A DNA stretch of 64,000 nt from Gammaproteobacteria bacterium DTU037 (GCA_001513025.1 LFRZ01000013.1:40163-104162); one strand, 5' to 3'; shown: positions 9,586-18,952, counted from the stretch's first letter. The notes: generated by a model not told the origin, from the sequence alone. Program-made: numbers and translations.

Positions 9586-11010
9586 GTGACAGCCAGTATT
9601 TTTTGGTATGACTTTGAAACCACAGGCATCCAGCCGCACAGTGATCGGCCCATGCAGGTGGCAGGTATTCGTACCAATGAGCAGTTGGAAGAGATCGATC
9701 AACCCTTGAATATCTATTGCCAGCTGGCAGAGGATATCCTACCGCATCCGATGGCCAGCGTCGTCACTGGCATTGGGCCTGATCTGTTGCAGCGGGAAGG
9801 GCTGTTAGAGGTTGATTTTATTGAGCAGCTGCATCAGCAATTGATTCGTCCTAATACCTGTACTGCGGGCTTTAATAGTATTCGCTTTGATGATGAAATG
9901 ACCCGTGCCGGTTTATATCGCAACTTTTATGATCCTTATGCGCGCGAATGGCAAGGCCATAACAGTCGCTGGGATATGCTGGATGTCTTGCGCTGCGTGT
10001 GGGCATTGCGCCCCGAAGGTATTAATTGGCCAGAGCAGGATGGGCGCGTCAGTTTTAAGTTGGAAAACGTGACTGCTGCCAATCATATTGCCCATGGTCA
10101 AGCTCATGATGCGTTAGCTGATGTGCGCGCGACTATTGCTGTAGCGCGCTTAGTGCGCGAGCGCCAGCCTAAGTTGTTTGATTATTTATATGCCTTGCGA
10201 CGTAAAGATGCTGTGCAAAAGCGAATTCGATTGTTGCAGCCTATCTTGCATGTCTCAGGTATGTTTTCTGTTGAGCGGCACTGCTTGGCACCGGTGTTGC
10301 CATTGGCCTGGCATCCCGGCAATCGCAATGCGCTGATTGTGTGTGACTTGCATGCAGATGTTACGCCACTGCTTAAATTAGACGCGCAGACGCTGAAAGC
10401 GCGCTTATATACCCGTCATGATCAGTTGGCTGAAGATGAATTACCCATTCCTTTAAAGCTTATTCATATCAATAAAAGTCCAGTGGTTGCACCGTTGTCC
10501 GTGTTGCGCGAAGAAGACAATCAGCGTTTAGCGTTTGACCATGCGCGTTGCCAAGCTAATGCTCAATTGCTTAAAGAGCAACGTGCGCAATGGCAAGATA
10601 AGCTAAGTGTCGTTTATACCGAGCAGCGTGAGCATGTTGAGCAAGACCCCGAGCAACAGCTGTATGCTGCTTTCCTTGGGCCGCGAGATCGCAAGCTGTG
10701 TGAGGCATTACGCCAAGCGCCACCCGAACAGCTGCAGCCTGAGCGTTGGCCTTTTGATGATGAGCGTTTGCCTAGGTTGTTGTTTCGCTACCGTGCACGT
10801 AATTACCCGCAGACATTGAATCAGGATGAGCGGGAGGCATGGGCACTATGGTGTCGTGCACGTCTCAGTGGTGAGCAAGCCGGGGCGCCACTGACGATTG
10901 CGGATTATTTGGCTGCCTATACACACTTGAGTCAAGAGCAGCAAGCAGATCCTGCAGTGCAAAACTGGCATCAGTATGTAAAGACGGTGCAGCAACGTTA
11001 TCAATTGTAG
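9586..11010 (+). CDS. sbcB: Exodeoxyribonuclease I
   Basis: ExoI degrades single-stranded DNA 3' to 5' in recombination and mismatch repair. The 474-residue length matches the family. The DEDDh exonuclease motifs are visible: WYDFETTG (D9, E11), FNSIRFDDEM, and HDALADVRATIAVARL. They are followed by the ExoI-specific SH3-like and C-terminal helical domains (FLGPRDRKLCEALR, ARNYPQTLNQDEREAW). The GTG start at 9586 has AAGGAG nine bases upstream. It is convergent with mvaT across a shared terminator. The sbcB-mvaT-purU neighbourhood is the same as I recall in P. aeruginosa. Confidence 0.95.
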   Translation: MTASIFWYDFETTGIQPHSDRPMQVAGIRTNEQLEEIDQPLNIYCQLAEDILPHPMASVVTGIGPDLLQREGLLEVDFIEQLHQQLIRPNTCTAGFNSIRFDDEMTRAGLYRNFYDPYAREWQGHNSRWDMLDVLRCVWALRPEGINWPEQDGRVSFKLENVTAANHIAHGQAHDALADVRATIAVARLVRERQPKLFDYLYALRRKDAVQKRIRLLQPILHVSGMFSVERHCLAPVLPLAWHPGNRNALIVCDLHADVTPLLKLDAQTLKARLYTRHDQLAEDELPIPLKLIHINKSPVVAPLSVLREEDNQRLAFDHARCQANAQLLKEQRAQWQDKLSVVYTEQREHVEQDPEQQLYAAFLGPRDRKLCEALRQAPPEQLQPERWPFDDERLPRLLFRYRARNYPQTLNQDEREAWALWCRARLSGEQAGAPLTIADYLAAYTHLSQEQQADPAVQNWHQYVKTVQQRYQL

Positions 11011-11031
11011 TTAAGTTAAGTTGGTGTAAAT

Positions 11032-11055
11032 AAAAACGCCCTGCAAGCAGGGCGT
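11032..11055 (-). terminator. Rho-independent terminator of mvaT, probably bidirectional
   Basis: ACGCCCTG (11036-11043) pairs with CAGGGCGT (11048-11055) around CAAG. On the minus strand the stem runs directly into TTTTTATTTA, a good terminator for mvaT. On the plus strand the tail is CATTATTAG, so it is weaker for sbcB. Confidence 0.75.
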
Positions 11056-11101
11056 CATTATTAGTTCAGCTGTAAGGCAGCTGGCTTAGTTGTAGCATTA
11101 C

Positions 11102-11470
11102 TTAGTCAAGTAAAGTAACCCACGACTCAACAGTGTCACCGCCCCACTTAGCTTTCCACTCTTTTAGAGTCTTGTGGTTGCCACCTTTGGTTTCAATTAC
11201 ATCGCCGGTGTGCGGGTTGTTGTACTGTTTGGTTTTACGTGGGCTGCGTGTGCGTACAGTGGTGTTGCGCGTTGCGCTACGGTTTGCTTGAGGATCAATA
11301 ATCAAAGTGATATCGCGCAGTGATTTATTATACTCGGCCATCAGTGCACGTAGTTTTTCTTCAAACTCAAGTTCTTTTTGCAGCTTACTGTCTTGTTTTA
11401 AACTAGCTAAACGCTCTTCAAGTTCTTTTATGCGTTCTTTTGTTTCGCGAAATTCATTAATCAATGACAT
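11102..11470 (-). CDS. mvaT: H-NS family histone-like silencer MvaT
   Basis: MvaT-type proteins bind AT-rich DNA and silence transferred genes in Pseudomonas, doing the job of H-NS. The 122-residue protein has an N-terminal coiled coil (about residues 5-60: NEFRETKERIKELEERLASL) for oligomerisation. Its basic C-terminal DNA-binding domain contains KQYNNPHTGDVIETKGGNHK and KEWKAKWG; the KGGN/lysine region corresponds to the 'AT-pincer'. The ATG at 11470 has AGGA eight bases upstream. A long AT-rich gap upstream, with a 6-bp dyad near 11531-11548, is a plausible place for autoregulation, which is known for H-NS-like proteins. Confidence 0.92.
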   Translation of the reverse strand: MSLINEFRETKERIKELEERLASLKQDSKLQKELEFEEKLRALMAEYNKSLRDITLIIDPQANRSATRNTTVRTRSPRKTKQYNNPHTGDVIETKGGNHKTLKEWKAKWGGDTVESWVTLLD

Positions 11471-11995
11471 TTTGAAAATCCTAGGAAAAATTGATGTGTA
11501 TAAATTAAGGATTGTCGAGTGTGTCCGTAATCACTAATAGACTAGTGACTCTCTATAAAACTCCAGTGTCTCAGTTGTGCAAGGCTCTTTTGAGATCCCT
11601 TAATAATGAGCTGAATGATAAGCTTATGCAGGCATTAAGTAAAGGGTGTCTAGAGTGAATAGATAATTAAATAGAGATTTAATCTGAGATTATAAGAAAA
11701 GAGATCTAACGAAGGTATTTCAGGTCTGTAGCTTATGTTTTTCTATACTGCATATAGGCATATTTGATTTTTTGAATACCATTTGTTGGTTATTTTATAT
11801 AAAGCTAATCATTATAAATAAAGTTAATTGTTGTATAGGGAAAGATTTTGGCTTTTTGGTAATACTTTGTGATGATTGAGGCGGATGTGGCAGGTGTCGT
11901 GTGCGGGGATTGCTTTGCTGACTCGCGCGCCTGAGAGCGGTAGAATGCCGGGTAGTATTCTTTTTGGTAAAAGCCTTATTTTATTGGAGTTTTGC
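11471..11995. other. AT-rich intergenic region between mvaT and purU
   Basis: About 525 bp hold no convincing gene. The centre (11640-11860) is strikingly AT-rich with many A and T tracts. It contains a small perfect hairpin, CTATA-CTGCA-TATAG, in the 11740s-11760s. The mvaT-proximal part carries the dyad TCACTA-N6-TAGTGA (11531-11548). The purU-proximal part returns to normal composition and carries a candidate promoter. Given MvaT's preference for AT-rich DNA, this may be its own binding platform (inference). No terminator-bounded small RNA could be recognised. Confidence 0.5.
11918..11946 (+). promoter_or_regulatory. Candidate sigma-70 promoter of purU
   Basis: CTGACT (11918-11923), a 17-bp spacer and TAGAAT (11941-11946) lie about 50 bp before the purU start. 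The -10 box is good and the -35 box matches at four of six positions. Confidence 0.45.
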
Positions 11996-12847
11996 ATGCG
12001 CACGTTTCGCCTTATTATTGCTTGTCCTGACCGCGTGGGTATTGTTGCCAAAGTCAGTAATTTTCTAGCAACCTACAATGGTTGGATTCATCAGGCGAGT
12101 CATCATTCTGATGTGCACAGTGGTTGGTTTTTTATGCGCCACGAAATTCGAGCAGAATCGCTACCCTTTGATTTGGACGGTTTTAAGCAAGCTTTTACGC
12201 CGATTGCCAATGAATTCTCGATGACCTGGCAAGTGACCGATTCTGATGTGAAGAAACGCGTGGTGTTAATGGCCAGTCGTGAGTCGCATTGTTTGGCTGA
12301 TTTGCTGCACCGCTGGCACCGCAATGAGTTGGATTGTGAAATCCCTTGTGTGATTGCTAACCATGATGACTTGCGCAGCATGGTCGAGTGGCATGGGATT
12401 CCTTTTTATCACGTACCAGTAGACCCGCAAGATAAAGAGCCTGCTTTTGCTGAAGTCAGTCGTTTGATTGATGAGCATCAAGCAGACTGCATAGTGCTGG
12501 CCCGCTATATGCAAATTTTACCGCCTGATTTGTGTGAAAAATACCATGGGCGGGTGATTAACATTCACCATAGTTTTTTACCTTCCTTTATCGGTGCAAA
12601 ACCTTACCACCAGGCCGCTTTACGCGGTGTTAAGTTGATTGGTGCTACTTGTCACTATGTGACTCAAGATTTAGATGCTGGCCCTATTATCGAGCAAGAT
12701 GTGGTGCGCGTCAGTCATCGCGATAGTATTGAAGATATGGTGCGCAACGGTAAAGATGTGGAAAAAATGGCGCTGGCGCGAGGTTTACGTTATCACCTGC
12801 AAGATCGAGTCATGATCCATGATAATAAAACCGTGGTCTTTGACTAA
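11996..12847 (+). CDS. purU: Formyltetrahydrofolate deformylase
   Basis: PurU hydrolyses 10-formyl-THF to formate and THF, balancing one-carbon pools and supplying formate to PurT. The 283-residue protein has an N-terminal ACT domain (RTFRLIIACPDRVGIVAKVS) and a formyltransferase-like C-terminal domain. The latter carries the catalytic block INIHHSFLPSFIGAKPYHQA and later GATCHYVTQDLDAGPIIEQD. I chose the ATG at 11996 (TTGGAG upstream). The frame stays open 40 codons further upstream, but that extension overlaps the promoter and resembles nothing. Confidence 0.95.
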   Translation: MRTFRLIIACPDRVGIVAKVSNFLATYNGWIHQASHHSDVHSGWFFMRHEIRAESLPFDLDGFKQAFTPIANEFSMTWQVTDSDVKKRVVLMASRESHCLADLLHRWHRNELDCEIPCVIANHDDLRSMVEWHGIPFYHVPVDPQDKEPAFAEVSRLIDEHQADCIVLARYMQILPPDLCEKYHGRVINIHHSFLPSFIGAKPYHQAALRGVKLIGATCHYVTQDLDAGPIIEQDVVRVSHRDSIEDMVRNGKDVEKMALARGLRYHLQDRVMIHDNKTVVFD

Positions 12848-12884
12848 GACTGGTCAGTGTAGCCTGAATTAGTCACTACAATAG

Positions 12885-12918
12885 GCCTATTTATCCACTT
12901 ATGTTGGGATAAATAGGC
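12885..12918. terminator. Hairpin between convergent purU and bepA
   Basis: GCCTATTTATCC (12885-12896) and GGATAAATAGGC (12907-12918) form a perfect 12-bp stem with a 10-nt loop, directly after the bepA stop on the minus strand. There is no long T-run on either side. It is probably a bidirectional 3'-end structure. Confidence 0.55.
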
Positions 12919-12920
12919 TG

Positions 12921-14354
12921 TTAGTTGAGCATTTTTTTGATTGCCTGTTCTTCATCCATTAGGACGCGCTGGCGTGCATCAATACGTGCTGCTCGCGAAA
13001 AGTTATTGCTGGCGCGTTGCTTGGCGTAATCAAGTTGCTCAAGTGCTTGCGTGTAGTCACCAACCCGCGAGAAAAACTCAGCACGTGCTTCATGTAGACC
13101 AATAATGTCGTTGGATAGTCCGCGAATTTCCGCCACTTCAAACCAGATATCTGGATCGTTTGGGCGTTGTCTTAACAGTTGATTGATGGTTTGCTCGGCA
13201 CCGGCGATATCTTTTTGTCTAAGCTGTGTTTCATACTTAGCTCTACGCAGCGGAAAATTATTGGGATGCTGTTGTAAGAGACCATCGAGACGTTGATTGG
13301 CTTGGCTAAATTGATTTTTGCTGAGCTCTAAATCCACTGCGGCTAAATTATAAATAATGCTATTGGGTGTTTTCTTTAGCAATATATTTAAATTGCTCCA
13401 CGCCTCACTGAGCCGATCACTACGAATTAAAGCTAAGACAAGGCCGTAACGTGCGGCGTCCAATGAGGGGTCGTCCGTGAGTTGGCTGCGAAAACGCTTG
13501 AGCGCAAGTCCTGGGGTGTCTTCAAAAGTCAGTTGTACGCGGGCACGAATCAGTTGGTAGTAGAGGCTGTCAAGGATACCTTGATCATCATATTGCTCAG
13601 CACGATTACGCGTATCAGCAATTCGCGAAGCAGAGACTGGGTGAGTCAGTAAAAACTCTGGTGGCATACGATCATAGCGGTATTGGCGCATGAGGCGCTC
13701 AAATAGACTGGGCATAGCGCGCGGATCAAAGCCTGCTTTATGTAAGTTGAGTAATCCAATGCGGTCTGCTTCTTGCTCATTTTGTCTAGAAAAGCGTCGC
13801 TGTTCTTGAATGGCTGCGGCTTGTGTTGAGGCAATCGCCGCCATACCCAGATCGCCACCCCCAGCTGCGGCAGCAATCACACCGGCTAACATGGCAGCCA
13901 TTAAGGGCACTTGCATGCGTTTTTGAGCTTCCAGACCGCGGGCAAAGTGGCGCTGTGATAAGTGGGCGAGCTCGTGAGCTAAGACCGAGGCGTATTCAGC
14001 TTCGGTTTGGGCGTGCAAGAGTAATCCACCGTTAACGCCGACTATGCCGCCGGGAGCGGCAAAAGCATTGAGTTGTGGGCTGGCTAAAATAATAAACTCA
14101 AGGCGACGGTCATTGAGTTGACTGCTTTCTGACAAGCGATAGACACTTGACTCAATATAATCTTTAAGCAAAGGGTCTTCGAGTTGGCGCACCTGACCCC
14201 GTAAAATACTTAGCCAAGCACGGCCCAGCTGATGCTCCTGCTCGGGGGAAATAATGGACGAGCTTGAGTCACCCAATGAAGGCAGCTCACTCGCGAAAAC
14301 AGGCGGTAGCAGTAGGCAGGCCAGCGCCAGTAGAGCAGGGCGGAACAAGGTCAT
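12921..14354 (-). CDS. bepA: M48 family periplasmic metalloprotease BepA
   Basis: BepA (YfgC) is a periplasmic zinc protease and chaperone that clears or matures stalled outer-membrane proteins such as LptD. The 477-residue protein begins with a signal peptide (MTLFRPALLALACLLLPPVFA). It has the zinc motif HELAH at 127-131, a downstream glutamate ligand in QNEQEADRIG, and a C-terminal TPR region with repeated helix pairs from about residue 300. The frame opens 20 codons upstream, but the ATG at 14354 has AAAGAGAG upstream and gives a clean signal sequence. bamC, encoding a Bam-complex lipoprotein, lies 2.5 kb away. Confidence 0.92.
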   Translation of the reverse strand: MTLFRPALLALACLLLPPVFASELPSLGDSSSSIISPEQEHQLGRAWLSILRGQVRQLEDPLLKDYIESSVYRLSESSQLNDRRLEFIILASPQLNAFAAPGGIVGVNGGLLLHAQTEAEYASVLAHELAHLSQRHFARGLEAQKRMQVPLMAAMLAGVIAAAAGGGDLGMAAIASTQAAAIQEQRRFSRQNEQEADRIGLLNLHKAGFDPRAMPSLFERLMRQYRYDRMPPEFLLTHPVSASRIADTRNRAEQYDDQGILDSLYYQLIRARVQLTFEDTPGLALKRFRSQLTDDPSLDAARYGLVLALIRSDRLSEAWSNLNILLKKTPNSIIYNLAAVDLELSKNQFSQANQRLDGLLQQHPNNFPLRRAKYETQLRQKDIAGAEQTINQLLRQRPNDPDIWFEVAEIRGLSNDIIGLHEARAEFFSRVGDYTQALEQLDYAKQRASNNFSRAARIDARQRVLMDEEQAIKKMLN

Positions 14355-14492
14355 AGCACTCTCTTTGCAGAATAAGCAGTGGTATACGCTACAATGCGCA
14401 CGAAAAGTGAGCAAGGGTCTGAGGTAAAAACATTACCCGCTCAAAATAGACCCTATATTGAGCCTAATGTTCGTTGCTAAGGTGGTATTTTA

Positions 14493-14738
14493 ATGAGTAA
14501 AGAAGTGCAGCCGCATGATCTAGAATTGGATGCGCGTGATTTGGCCTGTCCAATGCCTTTATTAAAAGCTAAGTTGGCCTTTAATAGCTTGCCAATTGGG
14601 GCAGTATTGAAAGTGTTGGCAACTGATGCGGGTTCTCAGCGTGATTTTCGATCTTTTGCCAAACTTGCCGGTCACAGCCTGCTGCATGAAACAGTGGATC
14701 AGGCTGTGTTTACCTATTGGTTGCGTAAAGAGTGCTAG
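14493..14738 (+). CDS. tusA: TusA/SirA-family sulfur carrier protein
   Basis: This 81-residue protein has the TusA hallmark DLACPMPLLKAKLA, with the persulfide-carrying Cys19 in the CPxP motif. Family members relay sulfur from IscS-type desulfurases to tRNA thiolation or molybdenum-cofactor enzymes. The neighbourhood (bepA, bcp, gcvR, dapA) corresponds to the P. aeruginosa PA1006 locus, whose product I recall as needed for molybdenum homeostasis and nitrate respiration. So it may be this paralogue rather than the tRNA-thiolation TusA. It is divergent from bepA and nearly abuts the convergent bcp. Confidence 0.85.
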   Translation: MSKEVQPHDLELDARDLACPMPLLKAKLAFNSLPIGAVLKVLATDAGSQRDFRSFAKLAGHSLLHETVDQAVFTYWLRKEC

Positions 14739-14745
14739 AGGCCGC

Positions 14746-15213
14746 TTAGTTGTTGGCGTGCAAGGCTTGCGCCGCCGCCAGTACTTCAGCCGCGTGTCCT
14801 GCGACTTTAACTTTGCGCCATTCGCGGCGCAAGACGCCGGCTTGATCAATCAAGAAGGTGCTGCGTTCAATGCCTAGATACTCTTTACCGTAGAGTTTTT
14901 TCAGTTTGATCACGTCAAATTGTCGACACAGGGCTTCTTCAGTATCACTGATTAACTCAAATGGAAAGCTGTGTTTGGCTTTAAAGTTTTCATGCACGCG
15001 CAGGGTGTCGCGTGACACGCCAAGGATAAGTGTATTGGCTGCGGTAAACTGCTCGTGCAAGTCTCTAAAATCTTGACTTTCCGTGGTGCAGCCAGGGGTG
15101 TTATCTTTTGGATAAAAATACAGTACTACGTGTTGCCCAGCTAAATCGGCCAATTGAATGCTTGTGTCGCTGGTTGCTGCAGCGGTGAAATTGTTGATCG
15201 GTTGGTTCAGCAT
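14746..15213 (-). CDS. bcp: Thioredoxin-dependent thiol peroxidase (BCP/PrxQ)
   Basis: Bcp reduces hydrogen and organic peroxides. The 155-residue protein carries the peroxidatic Cys42 in NTPGCTTESQDF. The resolving cysteine that E. coli Bcp has five residues later is replaced by Gln47. It may therefore work as a one-Cys enzyme or use another cysteine, for example the one in EEALCRQFD. The ATG has GAGGA upstream. gcvR ends 15 bp before it on the same strand, so the two are probably co-transcribed. Confidence 0.93.
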   Translation of the reverse strand: MLNQPINNFTAAATSDTSIQLADLAGQHVVLYFYPKDNTPGCTTESQDFRDLHEQFTAANTLILGVSRDTLRVHENFKAKHSFPFELISDTEEALCRQFDVIKLKKLYGKEYLGIERSTFLIDQAGVLRREWRKVKVAGHAAEVLAAAQALHANN

Positions 15214-15228
15214 ATTTGATCCTCGGGC

Positions 15229-15786
15229 TTAAGGTGTTTGTGGACGCCAAGGCTCGATTAAAGCATCCAAATTCAGTGAATCAGCAAAATCTAAAAACTG
15301 ATCACGTAGCCAATTGATTTGTGTGCTGGCTAACAGCGTAACCGTAATCGTTGCGTTGAGCATGGTAGTGTCGGTTTGCGGCGCTTGATAAGTATCGTAG
15401 GTGATATTATCTAAGCCGATTTGGTGATCAGCAAAAAACTGGCACAGCTCGGCAAGAATATCGGGACGATACAGGGCGCTGACATACACGATATAGGGCA
15501 GTGCTTGTGGGCGGGTAGTTTCGTCTTCACTGCGGGTGTGCGTCAGTTGTAACTCATGGCGTTTGGCCAGCGAGGGTAAAGCCCCCTCAAGACGGGCTAA
15601 CGCATCCCAAGAGCCACCCGCCTGAACAATTAATACGCTATATTGGCCATGGCGGGTTAAGCGGCTGCTGACCACTGAGCAGCGGTTTTCTTGGCAGGCA
15701 CGACAAATGAGATTGGTCAGTTCAAGAGGATCGCGGCCTGTTGCACTGATTAGCACATATTGTTCAGGTAAGGGTAGTACAGACAT
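15229..15786 (-). CDS. gcvR: Glycine cleavage system transcriptional repressor GcvR (ACT domains)
   Basis: The 185-residue protein contains two ACT domains, the first at about 8-80 ([20 protein letters not shown]) and the second at about 95-175 ([21 protein letters not shown]). This is the layout of GcvR, a glycine-sensing partner that blocks GcvA activation of the gcv operon in E. coli. No DNA-binding domain is present, as expected. It is the first gene of the gcvR-bcp pair, divergent from dapA. Whether it acts on glycine cleavage here is inferred from homology only. Confidence 0.85.
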   Translation of the reverse strand: MSVLPLPEQYVLISATGRDPLELTNLICRACQENRCSVVSSRLTRHGQYSVLIVQAGGSWDALARLEGALPSLAKRHELQLTHTRSEDETTRPQALPYIVYVSALYRPDILAELCQFFADHQIGLDNITYDTYQAPQTDTTMLNATITVTLLASTQINWLRDQFLDFADSLNLDALIEPWRPQTP

Positions 15787-15951
15787 TCAGCATTCCAGAA
15801 AGTAGATTTGGGCATATTTTACGCCGCTAAGTGCACTAGAGTAACGAAAAGATGCAGCAAGTGGAATGCTCAAAGACGCGAGCAGTGCTTGTGCAAGCTC
15901 AAAGGCATCAGTAACATTGTCCACCTATTATATTTTGGCAGGAGCGGTTGC

Positions 15952-16830
15952 ATGATTTCGGGCAGTATGGTCGCAATAGTCACGCCCATGGATGCGCAGG
16001 GCGCACTGGATTGGCAAGCTTTGACTAAACTTGTTGATTTCCATTTACAAGAAGGGACGGACGCGCTGGTTGTTGTAGGTACTTCGGGTGAATCCGCAAC
16101 TTTAAATGTTGAAGAACATGTTGAAGTGATTCGTCGCGTGGTCACTCAGGTCAAGGGGCGCATTCCTGTGATTGCTGGGACTGGCGCCAACTGCACACGT
16201 GAAGCCGTTGAACTGACGCGTAATGCGCAAAGCGTCGGCGCCGATGCCTGCTTATTGGTCACACCCTATTACAATAAGCCCACTCAAGAAGGCCTCTATC
16301 AGCACTTTAAACATATTGCTGAAGCGGTCGCTATCCCACAGATTTTGTATAACGTACCAGGGCGTACGGTGTGCGACATGCTTGCCGATACGGTGGTGCG
16401 TTTATCTGAGGTGCCAAATATTATTGGTATCAAAGAAGCAACCGGTGATATTGCCCGCGCTAAAGATATTATTGCTCGCGTCTCTAGCGATTTTTATGTC
16501 TATTCCGGTGATGATGCAAGCGCCTATGAACTGATGTTGGCCGGTGGTAAAGGGAATATTTCCGTCACCGCTAATATTGCTCCGCGCGCCATGGCTGATT
16601 TATGTAAAGCAGCTATGTCAGGTGATGCCGAGGGCGCAAAAGCGCTGAATGATCGACTGATGCCACTGCACGTGAATTTGTTTTTAGAAGCCAATCCAAT
16701 CCCAGTGAAATGGGCGTTGTATGAGATGGGCTTGATTCAAGCTGGTATCCGCTTACCGCTGACTTGGTTTAGCGAGCAATACCATGACACCCTACGCCAG
16801 GCCATGCGCCAGTCCGGTATTTTGAATTAA
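15952..16830 (+). CDS. dapA: 4-hydroxy-tetrahydrodipicolinate synthase
   Basis: DapA condenses pyruvate with aspartate semialdehyde, the first step specific to lysine and diaminopimelate. The 292-residue protein has the Schiff-base Lys161 in IGIKEATGD, Tyr133 and Arg138 in ILYNVPGRT, and Tyr107 in [10 protein letters not shown]. The GTSGES phosphate-like loop is at 43-48. The frame is open 48 codons upstream, but the ATG at 15952 with GGCAGGAG just before it matches the family N-terminus. bamC follows after 18 bp and is probably co-transcribed. Confidence 0.96.
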   Translation: MISGSMVAIVTPMDAQGALDWQALTKLVDFHLQEGTDALVVVGTSGESATLNVEEHVEVIRRVVTQVKGRIPVIAGTGANCTREAVELTRNAQSVGADACLLVTPYYNKPTQEGLYQHFKHIAEAVAIPQILYNVPGRTVCDMLADTVVRLSEVPNIIGIKEATGDIARAKDIIARVSSDFYVYSGDDASAYELMLAGGKGNISVTANIAPRAMADLCKAAMSGDAEGAKALNDRLMPLHVNLFLEANPIPVKWALYEMGLIQAGIRLPLTWFSEQYHDTLRQAMRQSGILN

Positions 16831-16848
16831 TCTGAGGTTTTAAAGCGC

Positions 16849-17949
16849 ATGAAGCGATTTGCTGGAATATGTTTGTTAGCCGTCTCTGCTAGCAGCCTAA
16901 CAGGCTGTGGTTTATTGTGGGGTCAAGAAGGCTATTTTCGCGACCGTGGTGGTGACTACCTTGACGCGCGTCCTTCACCTGCAATGCAGTTACCGGATGG
17001 CGTACAAGTTAAACCGCTTGATCCCTTATTGCCGATTCCACATCGTATCGCTTCTGCAGCCTCTACCGCTGAGTATAAAGTGCCGCGTCCTCAGGCATTG
17101 CCGGTCAGTACCTTTTCTGGCGATTTTAGTGTACAAAAAAGCGGTCCTCTGAGTTGGGTTGTTGCACAACGTATTCCCGCTCAGGTTTGGCCGGTTGCGC
17201 AGCAGTTTTTTGAGACTAATGGTTTTAAAATTGCTGATGAGCGACCCCATTTAGGGGAGTTTACTACCCAGTGGCAGGCGCCCAGCGAGTTAAACGCTAG
17301 CTTGGTACGCCAAGTGTGGGGCAGTGCGCCCAGTGATTTACAAGCACGTTTTCGCGTGCGCATTGAACCAGGAGTGCAGCGCAATAGCAGTGAGGTGTTT
17401 ATCGACCAAGCTGAGCGTAGCACCAGCAGTACGCTGGATGCCGCTTGGACGAATAGCACAGTTACAGGTGCAGCCGCCGATGGCTTGCTTAGCGAACTTA
17501 ATAGTTATTTAGTGCAGCGTGATGAAAAAGGTGATTCCTTTTCTTTGCTGGCCAGCAAAACCTACGATGCGCCGAAACGCGTGACTTTGGTCGATGGCGG
17601 CAATGGCACTCAAGTGTTGCGCCTCGATGCCAGCTTTGAGCGGGCATGGTCCAGTATTGGGCGCGCCTTAGCTGCGGCTGATATTCGCGTTGATGACCTT
17701 AATCGCAGCACCGGTCTGTATTATATTGATTTGGCGCAAGGCGCTAAAGACGATGAGCCAGGTTTCTTTAAACGCCTGTTCAGTTCTAAGAAGAAAGTCG
17801 CTGACAAAGAGAGCAAAGAACGCTATATCGTGCGTTTGACTGCGATTAATCAGCAGGTGTTTGTCAGCGTTGAGCGTGACCTTGATACATTAGCGCCAAA
17901 AGATGTCAGCTTGCGCATTTTAGAGCAGTTGCGTAGCCGTTTAGACTAG
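16849..17949 (+). CDS. bamC: Outer membrane assembly lipoprotein BamC (NlpB)
   Basis: The 366-residue lipoprotein has a signal peptide with lipobox SSLTGC (Cys20). It is followed by an unstructured stretch and two helix-grip-like domains, about residues 95-215 and 245-365, the BamC organisation. BamC is an accessory subunit of the BamABCDE complex that inserts beta-barrels such as OprF into the outer membrane. It follows dapA as in other gammaproteobacteria. A strong hairpin terminates the unit before purC. Confidence 0.9.
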   Translation: MKRFAGICLLAVSASSLTGCGLLWGQEGYFRDRGGDYLDARPSPAMQLPDGVQVKPLDPLLPIPHRIASAASTAEYKVPRPQALPVSTFSGDFSVQKSGPLSWVVAQRIPAQVWPVAQQFFETNGFKIADERPHLGEFTTQWQAPSELNASLVRQVWGSAPSDLQARFRVRIEPGVQRNSSEVFIDQAERSTSSTLDAAWTNSTVTGAAADGLLSELNSYLVQRDEKGDSFSLLASKTYDAPKRVTLVDGGNGTQVLRLDASFERAWSSIGRALAAADIRVDDLNRSTGLYYIDLAQGAKDDEPGFFKRLFSSKKKVADKESKERYIVRLTAINQQVFVSVERDLDTLAPKDVSLRILEQLRSRLD

Positions 17950-17967
17950 AACCACGCCCCTCAATAA

Positions 17968-18006
17968 CACAGCAGGCGAAATCTTGATTTCGCCTGCTGT
18001 GTTTCT
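17968..18006 (+). terminator. Strong hairpin terminator after bamC
   Basis: CACAGCAGGCGAAAT (17968-17982) and ATTTCGCCTGCTGTG (17987-18001) form a perfect 15-bp stem with a CTTG loop, followed by TTTCT. It ends 18 bp before the purC start and separates dapA-bamC from purC. Confidence 0.8.
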
Positions 18007-18024
18007 AACCATAGGATTTTTGCA

Positions 18025-18894
18025 ATGAGCAACCAGCCTCAACTGAGCCTTAAAAAACTGTATTCAGGCAAAGTGCGTGACCTCTATGAAATTGATGCCC
18101 AGCGTATGCTGATGGTCGCCAGCGATCGCCTGTCTGCATTCGATGTGATTTTAGAACAGCCGATTCCAGACAAAGGTAAAATTTTGACTGAAATCTCCAA
18201 TTTTTGGTTTAACAAGCTGGCGCACATTATACCCAATCACTTTACCGGTGATCAGGTGGCGGATGTGGTCAGTGCTGAAGAGTTAGCCTTAGTTGAAGGC
18301 CGTGCGGTGGTTGCTAAACGTCTTAAGCCGGTCGCTGTAGAAGCCATTGTGCGTGGCTACTTAGTGGGTTCAGGTTGGAAAGAATACCAGCGCAGCGGTA
18401 CCGTCTGTGGTATTCAACTGCCTGCCGGTTTGCAAGAAGCGCAGAAGTTGCCTGAGCCGATTTTCACGCCATCGACGAAAGCTGAAGTAGGCGACCATGA
18501 CGAAAACATCAGCTTTGCCCAGTGCGCCGCGATTATTGGAGAGGATTTAGCCAATCAGGTCCGTGATGCTTCAATTGCCCTATACCAAGCGGCGGTTGAG
18601 TATGCGGCTACTCGTGGGATTATTATTGCTGATACCAAATTTGAATTTGGCTTGGATGCGGATGGCACGCTGACCTTAATGGATGAGGCGCTCACCCCTG
18701 ACTCCAGTCGCTTTTGGCCAGCAGACAGCTATCAGGTGGGAACCAATCCACCCAGCTTTGATAAGCAATTTGTCCGTGATTGGCTAGAAAACAGTGGTTG
18801 GAATAAAGAGCCACCCGCACCTGCTATTCCTGATGATGTGGCGCAAAAAACCGCGGATAAATACCGCGAGGCGTTACTGCGTTTGACTCAGTAA
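18025..18894 (+). CDS. purC: SAICAR synthase, long form
   Basis: PurC joins CAIR and aspartate in purine synthesis. The core motifs are [38 protein letters not shown] and [14 protein letters not shown]. At 289 residues it is about 50 longer than the roughly 236-residue PurC that I recall in Pseudomonas and E. coli. It resembles instead the long, yeast/betaproteobacterial-type enzyme, with the insert around [17 protein letters not shown] and the C-terminal extension ending [12 protein letters not shown]. It sits where purC is expected, downstream of bamC, so a replacement by a long-form gene is possible. AGGA precedes the ATG. Confidence 0.94.
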   Translation: MSNQPQLSLKKLYSGKVRDLYEIDAQRMLMVASDRLSAFDVILEQPIPDKGKILTEISNFWFNKLAHIIPNHFTGDQVADVVSAEELALVEGRAVVAKRLKPVAVEAIVRGYLVGSGWKEYQRSGTVCGIQLPAGLQEAQKLPEPIFTPSTKAEVGDHDENISFAQCAAIIGEDLANQVRDASIALYQAAVEYAATRGIIIADTKFEFGLDADGTLTLMDEALTPDSSRFWPADSYQVGTNPPSFDKQFVRDWLENSGWNKEPPAPAIPDDVAQKTADKYREALLRLTQ

Positions 18895-18952
18895 AATGCA
18901 GATTGCTTAGCACGTTTGAATTGTTATTTGTTGGTTAAGAAAAGGTTGAGCC

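Noticed and set aside
11876..11995. Extended N-terminus of purU
   Set aside because: The 40 extra codons overlap a promoter-like sequence; the family N-terminus and ribosome binding site fit the ATG at 11996.
15808..15951. Extended N-terminus of dapA
   Set aside because: Cysteine- and arginine-rich extension with no family match; GGCAGGAG precedes the ATG at 15952.
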